Shown here in pieces: positions 34,901-49,208 of a stretch of DNA of 64,000 bases (positions within the stretch are counted from its first letter, which is position 1; every line of letters begins with the position of its first letter). Location of the stretch: the NCBI GenBank assembly GCA_963681505.1, contig OY811972.1, positions 360,796 through 424,795 on the forward strand, written 5' to 3'. The notes beneath the pieces are model-generated. The model did no database searches. It was not told the DNA's origin and saw only the letters and a program-made list of their open reading frames with translations. The stretch is from Eunapius fragilis. Lineage: Eukaryota; Porifera; Demospongiae; Spongillida; Spongillidae. The position numbers and the translations under genes were made by a program.

Positions 34901-37900
34901 TCTTCTCCTTCTCTTGGCAACGCATAACTCAGGACAGGAACATTTCTAAGCGATGAAAATTTCACCAATAGCTTCAGAATCGGCTGGAGGACTCGCTTTT
35001 ATATAATATATGAAAAAAAATTAAGAAAACAAGTAAATAAAAACATTCTCTACGAGAAAGTTGGTGGGATATAGGATTTGATTATGACATTGGTGGTGTA
35101 AAAAGCAAGGAAAAAAGGTCTTATCAGAAGGGAAAATGTCATAGTCCTATATTTAGCACACAAACAACACATGCCCTAGAAATGTGCTAAATATAGGACT
35201 ATGACATTTTCCCTTCTGATAAGACCTTGTTTCCTTGCTTTTACACCACAATGTCATAATCAAATCCTATATCCCACCAACTTTCTCGTAGAGAATGTTT
35301 TTTATTACTTGTTATAATTTGTGTTGAATCCATAATATTGGATGCCCAACAGAAACTTATAATAGATCTCTTCATGGGGGCACAATTGTCTTGGACAATG
35401 GAGCTGTTGCATGTTTGGTTGAAGGTCCTTGGGCCATATTGGCCAAGATATGTTCCAATCAAGTGGTTATTATCACACTATATCTGATCAGAACATCTTG
35501 GTATAGCTTTGCTATCTGACTTCCTTCCAAACATGAAGGTCCAAGGTCACGAGTCCTATGCCCAACTACTGCACTATAACAAGACCATTATTTGCAACAT
35601 CACTAAAAATTACATCATGAAGTCTTAAACCACCACCCCCCCCCCCCCCCCCCCCCCCCCCCTCACAAACTGTCACAATTGTTGGCATCAGAAGAATGTG
35701 TTTGGTGGTTTCAAACAATAAGTTTGGCATGATCAGTTTTTAATAATGCACTTGCATGCTATATGTAATCTTCTATCGCAAAGCACTATTGTGTACCCTG
35801 GAAACACACACCTGCTATTTGACCATACATTGCACAAGTAAAATCCACTGTTTTTATTTCATATCTCGCCAAAAAGAAACTTAGTCTAATCATCAAACCT
35901 AGCTGTTGGAAATTTATAAATAACTTCAGACCTAAGCATGTTAGTACAATCACTTGATGCAATGGTTCACTATTGAACCAGGAATAGAGAACTTCATATT
36001 TTGTACTTTGGATGTGATATCATGTATGGTAGCACAGGTTGCTTATAAGTAAAAAGAAAATTTACAATGTGTGCCTCAAGAAATTAAGAGAAAAATGGAC
36101 TTCTTTGTAATGTACAAACAAGCACTAACACATAATATCAAAACTAAAAATATCAGATCCTAAGTTGCCTGTTGTGGAGAAACCTGGTATGTGGTTAGGA
36201 AAAACCCCAGATGGTTTTCACTGGTATCCCCCTGGTGGTTTTTCACAAAAAAGTGTTTTTAGATTGATGTGACAATATTATTTTTGCCAGTTATAAAAAC
36301 TTTAGAAACCATTTATAATAACAGTACAATGACACTGTGTACAATCCTAAAAGGTCCTGGATACAATCAATCCAGATAAAGGCCATACACAGCCTCACAT
36401 ATGTGCTTATAGATCTTTATCAAGCAAGCACAGAATAGCTTGGTTTACCATTAAAGGAAAAGATAAAAGGCACATGGGGGGCAGGTACTGGAGCATTATA
36501 CCACTGTCTAATCCCTGTGTAACAAGATACCACACCCTTAAGAAATATTTACTGATGCTAAATAGCATTTACTATACACAAACATCAATTTCCTTGTTAG
36601 TAAAACATTGCTGACCTTGCCTATTTAAAAGTGTATTTATTAAATAGAGATCTACAAGATAAAAATCATATTATGATTAGAAATCGTACTCTGTCTGTTT
36701 ATTAACTTTTTGATTAAAAAACACTGGTTATAAGACCACTAGCTGCTAGGGATACTTTCCACCTACATGTACTACTGGCTTTGTTGTACCTAATTCTGCA
36801 TGTGAGATTGGTTGCAACATGTTGCCTAGTGTTACATGCATATGTATGGCCTTTTGTTGAAAGAATATTCATTGCAGACTTAACCAGACCTTGTATCCCC
36901 TACATTTATTCCCTTGGTTTATGAAATGGACATTTATTCCCTTGGTTTATGAAGTGCAGCTGCAGTACATACATTGTGCACAGCCAACCATTTAATATTT
37001 GTAATCCTCCTCTCTTGCCTTGCTGTGAGCACTAATATGAGATGGCAGTTTTTTTTACCCCATTAAGGCTTATCCCCCATTGATGACTAGGCTACCTGAT
37101 GTCCTTCTATGCTTACCAAATGTATTATCTACTTCACATGGTCATGGGGGTGAGCGCCCGCTATGGGGGGGGGGGGAGGGGACCGTTGCACCCCCCTTTG
37201 AGACTCAATGGCACCCACCCCTCCTTTCTAATAAATGCATGTTAAATTATTTAACTCTGTTCAGTATTTCTACCTACATGTGCCAGTGGCTTATCCAGTG
37301 AAGGTGTTCTGAGTGCTTGAGTACCCACCTCGGCCAAAATTGTAACCGTTAATTATTAACGATAATGTATTTGCTGTGTGCCAAACAAAGGGCCCCCACT
37401 TTTCGTATCGGACCACCTGAAGTGAACTGCACCCCCCCCCCTCACTTTTCGTATCAGATCTGAAGCAAACTGCACCCCCCCCCCCAACTTTTTGTACTTG
37501 GCGCCCCCTCCCCTTCTAGAAAAGCTGGGGGGCACCCATGATGGTTGGCATCCACAGTGTACACAACACCACAAATGGAATTGGCGCATGAAATATGCTG
37601 GAATGAGGTGGTGTGTATACAGTATAGCGAACAGTAGTCCATACACCTGTGTTCCTGTGTTATTGGTACTTTGCCAAAGGAAATATGTAAAAACACTGAG
37701 TATGCTTTTCGTTTATATGGTGTATCAATCTTTGGCCCCCCAATATAGAACCTTGCGCACTATGCTTTAGTGCTTCCTTATGTCATGCCACAATAGGTCT
37801 GGCTAGAAGTTTCATTACTGCATGTGCAAAGATATAGAATTTCCAGCTTTAAAAAAAAAAAAAAAACTAGGAGCGCAGCATATATCCATTGTAATGCTAA

Positions 37901-38828
37901 ATCATTACGCAATAAAAGAGATGGTGAGGGTTGTGTGTGAGGTGTGAGTGGAGGTTTTGTGGTGGAGGGTGGGAGTATGGTGGTTGCTAATGTGGTTGAG
38001 TGGCTAGGGTTCTGGTTTCTGTGTACTACATGTACTAAACAAACATTGCAATGAATTGTAAGGTACAGGAGTTCCTGGAGGTTTACTGTTTTCCCAATGT
38101 TACGTACATTGTGGGGGCAGAAACTCCTTGTGTCCATGACATGACAGTCTCTGTCAACATCATACCCAATAGTACTTCAAGGTCTCATGGTAGTGACTAC
38201 TAGTCCACATAGCTGCTGGGCAGCTTCTTCAAATGGTCTATAATCATAACAGTACGATTAGCATGGAAGTCACTTTATTAATGGCTGATTCTTGCTATGC
38301 ATGACATCTCTTTCTGAGGTCATATTTTCATATGCTTACTACTGATTGGAGAATCCTTGGCATGTTTGTTTTGAACTGAACACGCACCTCCTTGTAGATA
38401 TGCAGCTTATAATTCTGACCTATTTCTCTTCGTACTACTTTTGTCCTGCATGTGCATGCTGTGCGAATGTGTGTGTGTATTTGCGTTTTCATATACGTGT
38501 GTAGGTATTCATGTGTGCGCACATGTGCGTGTACACACCTGTATGTGCAATGAAATCTACAACGCCATCCATGTAAACAATTTCTCTCTGTGTTCATTTG
38601 CAGGTCCACATTGACAGGGTGTGTACTGAATACTTGCGGCTATGCCCACATGCCTGTTCTGTTAAAAAAATGACACTTGTGAGGTAGGCATTAATTGGGG
38701 ATGATACCAGCAATAGGTCCATTTGTTCTTACTTCCCTCAGCTTGATGCCCACCTACACCCCAGGACTGGGGATTGTCTATTGGCGGAAGTGCCGTGTCC
38801 GTACAAACCATATGGCTGCACGTTTGTG
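28919..38828 (+). CDS. TRAF-family adaptor protein, gene C (3' end not found)
   Basis: Five exons in the same pattern as genes A and B: 28919-29122, 29173-29277, 33979-34137, 38604-38678 and 38742-38828, all phase 0, encoding 210 residues. There is a RING (C22, C25, C37, H39, C42, C45, C57, D60) and TRAF-type zinc fingers including 'CPMRTAACKYCGRDVP' and 'TGDCLLAEVPCPYKPYGCTF'. Exon 4 is ended at a 'gtgagg' donor to keep phase; a 'gtaggc' site 5 nt later would shift the frame. The coiled-coil and MATH exon that should follow is not visible up to 43.8 kb. It may lie in the assembly gap at 41575-41774, whose true size is unknown, or be lost. Introns 2 (4.7 kb) and 3 (4.5 kb) are packed with mobile DNA. 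If truncated, the product would be a RING/zinc-finger protein unable to bind receptors. Confidence 0.75.
29412..29579. mobile_element. MITE-like element with CACAGGGAAAAAA termini
   Basis: 168 bp with inverted ends 'cacagggaaaaaa' and 'ttttttccctgtg', and further partial symmetry inside. A possible 3-bp duplication TAT flanks it. It lies in intron 2 of gene C and encodes nothing. Confidence 0.5.
29651..29866. mobile_element. MITE-like element, GTGGCAGCAA...TTGCTGCCAC
   Basis: The ends are inverted: 'gaccgtggcagcaa' then 'agggacctagc' on the left, and 'gctaggtccc' then 'ttgctgccacgacc' on the right, about 215 bp overall. A second copy of its right half lies at 41775-41950 beside the assembly gap. 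Confidence 0.6.
29970..30268. mobile_element. Foldback (palindromic) element FB2
   Basis: A 299-bp inverted repeat of the FB1 family, with arms about 29970-30100 and 30138-30268. The ends read 'acaagtaaataaaaacattc' and complement. The internal 'ggcctatatttagca' and 'ggtggtgtaaaaagca' blocks are shared with FB1 and FB3. It lies in intron 2 of gene C. Confidence 0.8.
30361..30904 (-). CDS. Putative Pro/Ala-rich protein with acidic ends, frame broken
   Basis: On the minus strand an ATG at 30904 opens 'MAAEDLRDFSTNEGLEEEED', followed by about 110 residues of Pro/Ala/Leu-rich repeats (P-A-P-P-A-L type). A different minus frame carries a plausible acidic C-terminus ('KHDEEAGEEDVSEEEEG') ending at a TAA at 30361. 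Sensible charged ends in two frames suggest one gene broken by an indel in the GC-rich repeat, either real or an assembly error. I do not recognise the family. It lies within intron 2 of TRAF gene C next to foldback FB2 and may be element-borne. Confidence 0.35.
31113..31235 (+). pseudogene. Possible RING-like fragment
   Basis: An ATG frame reads 'CQLCQKSIDPVKMLPSKH', then a TGA, then 'GVACMQLSC'. The spacing C-x2-C, P-x-K-M-L-P, H, C resembles the first half of a TRIM- or RAG1-type RING broken by a stop. It is very short and could be chance. Confidence 0.2.
31396..31475. repeat. Short inverted repeat (about 80 bp)
   Basis: Arms 'gggcgggccctactaccacg' and 'cgaggtagtagggccgccc' face each other around about 25 bp that itself contains another 'aggtagtaggg'. 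This is probably a tiny MITE in intron 2 of gene C. Confidence 0.55.
31513..31560 (+). repeat. Hairpin-capped repeat (family R1), 5' fragment
   Basis: It carries the R1 opening palindrome ('aggacctac'-4 nt-'gtaggtcct') followed by 'atgtaggatttgaa'. The later R1 blocks are not evident, so this is a fragment or diverged copy. Confidence 0.45.
32090..32389 (+). pseudogene. Stranded exon of a SPATA20/YyaL-type (DUF255) protein
   Basis: After an acceptor-like 'ataatattttag' the frame reads about 100 codons including 'RGGIYDHLAGGFCRYSIDEQ' and 'WLVPHFEKMLYDNAQLIE'. These are signature blocks of the thioredoxin-domain/six-hairpin glycosidase-like family known as SPATA20 in animals and YyaL in bacteria. 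No neighbouring exon was found: no thioredoxin domain upstream and no hairpin domain downstream. The recognisable coding stops at the boundary of foldback FB4 (32390), in whose arm the frame runs to a stop. It sits in intron 2 of TRAF gene C. It is either a captured/duplicated exon or a remnant of a destroyed gene. The family identity is fairly sure; the status as pseudogene is inferred. Confidence 0.65.
32390..32675. mobile_element. Foldback (palindromic) element FB4
   Basis: A 286-bp inverted repeat with ends 'acaagat' and 'atcttgt'. The arms share 'gatgtaggattt...aggaag' and 'aaggaaacaaggaattac' with their complements around a centre near 32535. It is less like FB1-3 in sequence but has the same size, ACAAG ends and organisation. 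It abuts the SPATA20-type exon exactly. Confidence 0.7.
32657..33164 (-). pseudogene. Element ORF remnant with repeated YKADPEKKKAS motif
   Basis: On the minus strand one frame (33164-32913) contains three to four copies of a roughly 14-residue repeat, 'SYKADPEKKKASECDNY' and variants, ending 'KRSAKRR'. The reading then shifts to a second frame (32944-32657) with 'MKRTSRRTVLLKGGDMKRTS' and 'LPRGRDTAGVTELPLPPKG'. I recall Asp-Pro-Glu-Lys-Lys repeat N-termini like this in large sponge and coral element proteins (helicase-bearing, possibly Helitron-type), but no search was made. An R1 repeat lies directly upstream in the ORF's orientation (33735-33395). A second, more decayed pair is at 40487-39662. 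Confidence 0.5.
33395..33735 (-). repeat. Hairpin-capped repeat (family R1), copy 2
   Basis: Minus-strand copy: the palindrome 'tgaacctg'...'caggttca' lies at 33714-33735. It is followed (reading leftward) by 'atataggatt', 'atgaatgtcattaataaaac', a GTC/TTC-rich stretch and 'accaatcgcttc' near 33418-33429. It stands just upstream of the YKADPEKKKAS ORF remnant. Confidence 0.65.
34655..34995 (+). repeat. Hairpin-capped repeat (family R1), copy 3
   Basis: Plus-strand copy: the palindrome 'ggaagttt'...'aaacttcc' (34655-34676) has a different stem sequence from the other copies but the same position. It is followed by 'atataggattt', 'atgaatgtcattaaaaaaac' and, near its end, 'taactcaggacaggaaca'. 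The changed stem with preserved pairing suggests that structure, not sequence, is conserved. Confidence 0.65.
35029..35312. mobile_element. Foldback (palindromic) element FB3
   Basis: A 284-bp inverted repeat of the FB1 family with ends 'acaagtaaataaaaacattc' and complement. The arms carry 'ggtggtgtaaaaagcaagg' and 'gtcctatatttagcaca' with their complements. It lies in intron 3 of gene C, just after R1 copy 3. Confidence 0.8.
35313..38603. other. Remainder of gene C intron 3
   Basis: AT-rich DNA with a 27-base poly-C tract near 35636-35662. Near 37180-37510 there is a C-rich repeat whose unit 'cacttttcgtatc' plus 'agatctgaag' occurs twice (about 37396 and 37443). A poly-A run lies near 37851-37865. 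No exon with a recognisable domain was seen. Confidence 0.4.
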
Positions 38829-38964
38829 GTAAGGGGTTGTTTGTAAATAGCATTGCTTCAGAGAGCCTACAAATGTAGGAGAACACAAACGTGCATAGAT
38901 CTGACGTACCGTAGACTCCATAGTTTAAGCTGATTGAAAACATCCATCAGCTGTGTGTTTGTAT

Positions 38965-39437
38965 AACAACCCTTTGATGCATGTGTTGTCCTTATTTGGT
39001 TGATGCATGTATTGTCCTTATTTAGTTGATGTGTGTGTTGTCCTTATTTGGTTGATGCATGTGTTGTCCTTATTTGGTTGATGCAGTGTTGTCCTTATTT
39101 GGTTGATGCATGTATTGTCCTTATTTAGTTGATGTGTGTGTTGTCCTTATTTGGTTGATGCATGTGTGTCCTTATTTGGTTGATGTGTGTGTTGTCCTTA
39201 TTTGGTTGATGCATGTGTTGTCCTTATTTGTTGATGCGTGTGTTGTCCTTATTTGGTTGAGTGTGTGTTGTCCTTATTTGGTTGATGCATGTGTTGTCCT
39301 TATTTGGTTGATGTGTGTGTTGTCCTTATTTGGTTGATGCAGTGTTGTCCTTATTTGGTTGATGCGTGTGTTGTCCTTATTTGGTGATGCGTGTGTTGTC
39401 TTTATTTGGTTTATGCATGTGTTGTCCTTATTAGGTA
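38965..39437. repeat. 25-bp minisatellite downstream of gene C exon 5
   Basis: About eighteen copies of 'gttgtccttatttggttgat' plus 'gcatgt' or 'gtgtgt', with single-base indels between units. The open frames across it are artefacts. Confidence 0.9.
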
Positions 39438-39661
39438 TTGTTCCCATGAATTGACCCCTGCATGTTTGCCAAAAAGTGAATTTTTGACACCAGGATTCAT
39501 CAAACATGTAGTATATATATTCTATACACAAGTGTTTAAGTTATCTCTCTAGCCTGCATAATCTGCCTGAATCACTCATGGAAAGTGGATTGCTTCCTTC
39601 GCTCTGTGGCAGCATTTTTTTTTTCCTGGAGGGAGTATGTAAATCTAACAGTGATCATGCT

Positions 39662-39990
39662 CTAACATACCTTTTGATGATAGTTTGTTGGTAGTTCTAA
39701 GAGTGCATCATCTTTGGAGAATGCTTGTGCAAATGGACGTCCAGGTCTCATATTGATAAATCGGACAGTTGTAATACCATTGCCTCTTTCATGTACATGG
39801 CTGCCTGGGTAGTCCTTTAGGTATGTAAATAAGTAATTCTTACTCTGGACCACTGAGAGGTGGCTGTCACACTCATAGCCTTATTCTTTTCAAGATCAGC
39901 CTCGTAGCTGTCGTGCACATATACGTTCTTTTCTGGATCAGCCGCCTTCTTTATGGGTTCACTGTACGAGCTCGCAAGCTTAGTGATTCT
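39662..39990 (-). pseudogene. Second, decayed copy of the YKADPEKKKAS-type element ORF
   Basis: Minus-strand frames here read 'PIKKAADPEKNVYVHDSYEA', then, after a break, a segment containing 'GNGITTVRFINMRPGR' and 'ALLELPTNYHQKV'. The order parallels the remnant at 32657-33164, and an R1 repeat again stands upstream (40487-40195). This pairing of R1 and ORF twice in the same order is the main evidence that they belong to one larger element. Confidence 0.4.
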
Positions 39991-40194
39991 TTAAACTGAT
40001 GACTATTAATAACCAAAGGTCATACCTAAAGTGTAGGTGTAGCTTACAATATGTCGGTGAATTGCATAGTAGGTATGAGAATTTTGTTTATCAAGCCCTA
40101 TTTATCAAATTAGGTACTACTCAGTTTTGTATTTTGCCCATATGGGTCATACATGTATCTGACCCCTAAACATAAAATCCAGAAGTATGCTGGC

Positions 40195-40487
40195 ACTCTT
40201 CAACATCGCTTCTAGCTTGAGTTCTTCATGGTGAAAGGAATAAGATGAAGAAGGAGAAGAAAAATGGCGGTGAATAAGGACTAGCTACGAGACATGGGCA
40301 CAAGTATTTTTGTTCTCTAAAAGCACTCGCTGTTATGTCACAGAACCAATGCAAAACTGTGCATGTTTATATTATCATTTGATAGCGACAAAGAGAGAAA
40401 TGATCGGATTCACGGTCATCCATCCAGACGCGAGCCACGTTTTTATTATACAACATCAATTCTATATGGAACCTGCTTTGCAGGTTC
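40195..40487 (-). repeat. Hairpin-capped repeat (family R1), copy 4
   Basis: Minus-strand copy: the palindrome 'gaacctgc'-3 nt-'gcaggttc' lies at 40469-40487, followed leftward by 'atatagaatt', a GTC-rich block, the TTC-rich stretch and a 'gaagaactcaagctagaagcg' end. The 'aatgtcatt' block is degenerate here. Confidence 0.55.
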
Positions 40488-40697
40488 TGATGTAATTTTG
40501 TATCGTGCGGACATGTTATACATGTATGGATTGCATAGCAAAGTATGTTATCACAGATGATAGATTACTGTATGTTATGACTTTTTATAATAGAACCAGC
40601 CCATGATTTTATATTTTTTAATCAGGCCAGAGATCTCTAATGTATTGATATTTGAGGTCTGTTGTATCCCTACATGGACACTGATCAATAGCAATAA

Positions 40698-40869
40698 CAA
40701 TCTGATTATTTTGAACTCTGGATGTGAGACATTACAAGAAGTCCGTTTTTGTCTCTAGCTTTTATTGGGCCCCACACAGTTATATCATTGTGGGGCCCAA
40801 TAAAGCTAGTGACAACAATGGACTTCTTCATGTGACATCACATTGGGAGCACAAAATAACCAGATTGTG
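40698..40869. mobile_element. Small palindromic element
   Basis: A 172-bp inverted repeat: the left arm 'acaatctgattattttg' ... 'gaagtcc' ... 'ctagctttta' plus 'ttgggccccaca' is mirrored on the right ('tgtggggcccaa', 'taaagctag', 'ggacttc', 'caaaataaccagattgt'). The loop is only about 10 bp. It is a non-coding foldback/MITE. Confidence 0.65.
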
Positions 40870-40942
40870 AAGTTGTCAATTGATGCCCCATATTTGTCTT
40901 AAAGGAGGCAATACCACATAAATGGCAATGATCAATGTTCTG

Positions 40943-41161
40943 TCACCAAAGTGATTGAGAGCAACCACACGTATCTTGATAAGATAGCTTCACTTTGACA
41001 CTCTGACATGGGACCAGAGAAAAAGAATTAGGGCCTTGGTAATTCGAGCCAAGCTCCAAAGGACCTGTACAATGAGCAAGCACTTCAAATGTAAAAGGGC
41101 ACATTTCTGTACACTGTGGTAGACAGATGTACCCAGGGGAGATCCCCGGGGCTGTAGACAT
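40943..41161 (-). CDS. Unassigned Cys-rich open frame, possible exon
   Basis: A 72-codon minus-strand frame, M-S-T-A-P-G-I..., with eight cysteines ('YICLPQCTEMCPF', 'CGCSQSLW'). It looks like part of an extracellular Cys-rich protein, and a 'gtctacag' acceptor-like site overlaps its start. I cannot assign a family and found no partner exons. It occupies the space where the missing last exon of TRAF gene C might be expected but is on the other strand and bears no resemblance to MATH. Confidence 0.22.
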   Translation of the reverse strand: MSTAPGISPGYICLPQCTEMCPFTFEVLAHCTGPLELGSNYQGPNSFSLVPCQSVKVKLSYQDTCGCSQSLW

Positions 41162-41574
41162 TAAGACAAACTGGTCTCAGAGTTGCCACAATCACCTGAT
41201 CTCCATGTTTTTCCTTTTCGCTGGAGCTGTGGAACGTGAGTGACTTCTTTGCATCAATCAGACACTTTCACTCCTGATATATTGATTGCTTCTGCAAGAC
41301 ATCATCAATGTGTAACCCTGACAGCTGCAGTGATGCAACAGGAAGCTCCCTTCCTCACTGATGTCACACTGGGTGGGGATACAGCATCTGCATTGACATG
41401 TCATAGCCCTCTTTGGTGGGTGACTTCAAAGTCAAACTCTTGGAGCCTTTTGTAACTTGACCTTCTGGCTCTTTGGTGCAATACAGCCACTTCAAGTGAA
41501 CTGACGGAAATATTCACTTTTTATTCACTGCAGTGTTTGTCATCATTATTCCACTACAATAAATCCATTTGTTC

Positions 41575-41774
41575 NNNNNNNNNNNNNNNNNNNNNNNNNN
41601 NNNNNNNNNNNNNNNNNNNNNNNNNNNNNNNNNNNNNNNNNNNNNNNNNNNNNNNNNNNNNNNNNNNNNNNNNNNNNNNNNNNNNNNNNNNNNNNNNNNN
41701 NNNNNNNNNNNNNNNNNNNNNNNNNNNNNNNNNNNNNNNNNNNNNNNNNNNNNNNNNNNNNNNNNNNNNNNNNN
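41575..41774. other. Assembly gap (200 N)
   Basis: Exactly 200 undetermined bases, the usual placeholder for a gap of unknown size. The missing coiled-coil/MATH exon of TRAF gene C and the left half of a MITE (41775-41950) could both be hidden here. Confidence 0.99.
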
Positions 41775-41950
41775 ACTAACGCGTAATTAAAAATTCAGGG
41801 CAACTGTAACTCCATGATGGACAGACTAATTTCAAGTACGTAACAAAGAGGTTGTAGAGGACATAGGTGTCCCCTTGAATATGAAATAATTTGAAAAACT
41901 TGAAAGAATATGCACTAGGTCCCTTTTCACTGCCTCGACCCCAATTATAA
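41775..41950. mobile_element. Right half of the 29651-29866 MITE family, truncated by the gap
   Basis: 'gcactaggtccctt' and 'ctgcctcgacccca' near 41911-41943 match the right end of the element at 29651-29866. The interior 'acgcgtaattaaaaattcag' matches that copy's interior in inverse orientation. The left terminus would fall in the N gap. Confidence 0.5.
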
Positions 41951-43129
41951 TTACAGCGATACGATACCTTCGCGTGAACTGTACCATATATACATATATA
42001 TAAGTAATTAGGAACTTGGAAAGCTTCATCCCATGGAAGTTCCCAATTACTATAATTATATGTATATATCTGAGCGGGTCCACATTGTTGTGTGCCAGCA
42101 CAGGGTGGCGGCCATATAGCCTTCATCCCATCATCAGCAGCATCCTGCCACACCCCTTGACGCAGTGACCTATATGTAGCGACCGGTCTACTCTGTCTGT
42201 CCCACATTGTGCAGCTGTATGCAGACCTGTCGTCGCACAGATGTGCCTATAAGGACACATTGGCAGGCAGCAGGTCAAGGTTGATGTCACATAAGGTCAT
42301 GTATACCTGGCTAGCCTCAACAGTCGATGGAAGCATATATCTAATATGATGATAGACACACTAAGCACAATTGTGATTCGCATGGAAATAACACCTTGCA
42401 TGTATTATTTGTATAGTGTTGTGTGGTGCATTTATGGAATTATGGTGGAGTTCATGGATTAACTGGTGTATGGAACTATACTGCATGTATAGGCTTTCTT
42501 AAGCCACAAGTATGACTACGGAAACTTGTCTTGATGGATAATGTGACTAAATCTTCAAACTTAACCACCAACATGAAATGCTTGAAAGTGTAATCACATA
42601 GAGATTGAAGTCACATCATTGTCTGTAGTGATCATGCCCACATCAATACTAAAGCTGATGATAATGTCCCTTTATACTACAGATCACACAATGACCAGCT
42701 AGCACGCCGAGAATTGAATTTTATTTTGATTAAAAACAAACAAAACACAAGAACCTTCTGAGGGAAGCAATGGTATGCATATGTGTACGCCTATGATAAG
42801 AGACACAATTAATGTGGCAGGTGGTCTACTGATAGACATTCATAATGGCAAACTAGGCACAGGAAATTCGGAATTTCACTCTGAAGTTTGCCACAATGTG
42901 ATAATTGAACCGACCCTATAACCAGTTACTGGAGAAACCTTCAAACGTGCCTCCACCAAAACTGACATCGGACATCTCAGCAGATGGTTCTTGGGTGGCC
43001 ATATTGAAAAAAAAAAAACAAAACGTTTTATGATGTCAGAGTACTAAATCCACTTGCTCCATCCAACTGCACCTCCACACAAGGCCTCAGAAGTATAGAA
43101 AATGCCCGCTTCACTCCCTTATCATACTG
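41951..43129. other. Intergenic spacer upstream of HIBCH
   Basis: No recognised gene. AT-rich DNA with a short run of A at 43008-43020 and scattered open frames under 145 codons, none with a known domain. Confidence 0.4.
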
Positions 43130-43592
43130 AGCAAGGCGGTACCCCTACGTCCATGCAAGGTGGTACCCCTACCAGGTGGCGGACACAGGAATTTTGGAAG
43201 GTGGGGGTCCGACATGAATAATCAACAGGGGGAGGGTGCGGGAGGGGGGGGGGGGGGGTGTGCTTCCTCCCGCGCGAAGCGCGGAAGCTTTTGGGGGTCC
43301 CGCACTTGTGCACTGGATGATACGCTATATCACGTGGGGTGTTGTTAATTGCTTTCGTATAGTATTGATACTTAAATTTTTCATCATCAGATCTAAGGGG
43401 GGGGGGGGGGGGGTCTGGACACCACCGACCCCCGACCCCGTATCCGCCACTGCCTACGTCCGTGCAAGGTGGTACCCCTACGTGTGTGCAAGGTGGTACC
43501 CCTACGTCCGTGCAAGGTGGTACCCCTACGTGTGTGCAAGGTGGTACCCCTACGTGTGTGCAAGGTGGTACCCTACGTGTGTGCAAGGTGGT
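43130..43592. repeat. 24-bp minisatellite interrupted by an inserted element
   Basis: Units 'ggtggtacccctacgt' plus 'ccgtgcaa' or 'gtgtgcaa' lie at 43135-43170 and again at 43450-43592. Between them is a G-rich insertion (about 43166-43452) whose right end contains the inverse of 'cagtggcggatac' and whose left end has 'ggtggcggacacagg'. These look like imperfect inverted termini. The insertion contains two poly-G runs and a 'gcgcggaagcttttggggg' block. Confidence 0.7.
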
Positions 43593-43803
43593 ATGCAAGA
43601 TTTGAAATGCAAATAACATACCACATGGCATTCTCTTTATATGCATATGGGACAGTGGTCCAGCAAAATCATTGTTCTAGAGTTATTATCACAACAAGCA
43701 CACATGTCTTGGGGGGGTCAAACCTAGATGGCCTAACTAGGTTTAATAAAGCTTAATAATTCTCCAGGAGCGAGGTGTCGTCCTCAGTACGTACTGCTGT
43801 ACA

Positions 43804-48941
<5,138 letters not shown>

Positions 48942-49114
48942 ACCCAACTGTGTGATGCGTCCGTCCTGTTGACAGAGAATTTGCAGAGCGCCGTATGTGT
49001 GTGCGGTTGTACCGCTGTGTACTAACCAAAGCTGGTCACGTTCGCGCGGGCAATATCTAAGAATGTAATCTGCTGAGCGCGCTGTAACCTCTGTTCTCGG
49101 CTGTCTTGTTCCAG

Positions 49115-49208
49115 GCACAACATACGTACGCAGCTGCACACGTATTACATCACCGCTACGAGGCCGGGGAACGAGATGGATGAGCGGCGGCCCAGCAATT
49201 ATAAAAAG
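49115..49208 (+). CDS. Orphan putative exon (gene not recognised)
   Basis: Between the acceptor 'tcttgttccag' and a GT donor ('aagggtgata' context; exon ends at 49208) an open frame reads 31 codons, including 'HNIRTQLHTYYITATRPGN' and ending 'RRPSNYKK'. It enters with one base of a split codon and leaves in phase 0. Codon use and splice signals look real. Phase 0 matches the next orphan exon on the same strand at 54174, so the two could belong to one gene with a 5 kb intron holding the PLAC8 gene on the other strand. I cannot identify the protein. Confidence 0.4.

Noticed and set aside
38676-38690. GTAGGC as the donor of TRAF gene C exon 4
   Set aside because: It would leave phase 2 and break the frame with exon 5. 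The GTGAGG five bases earlier keeps phase 0 and the exon length seen in gene A.
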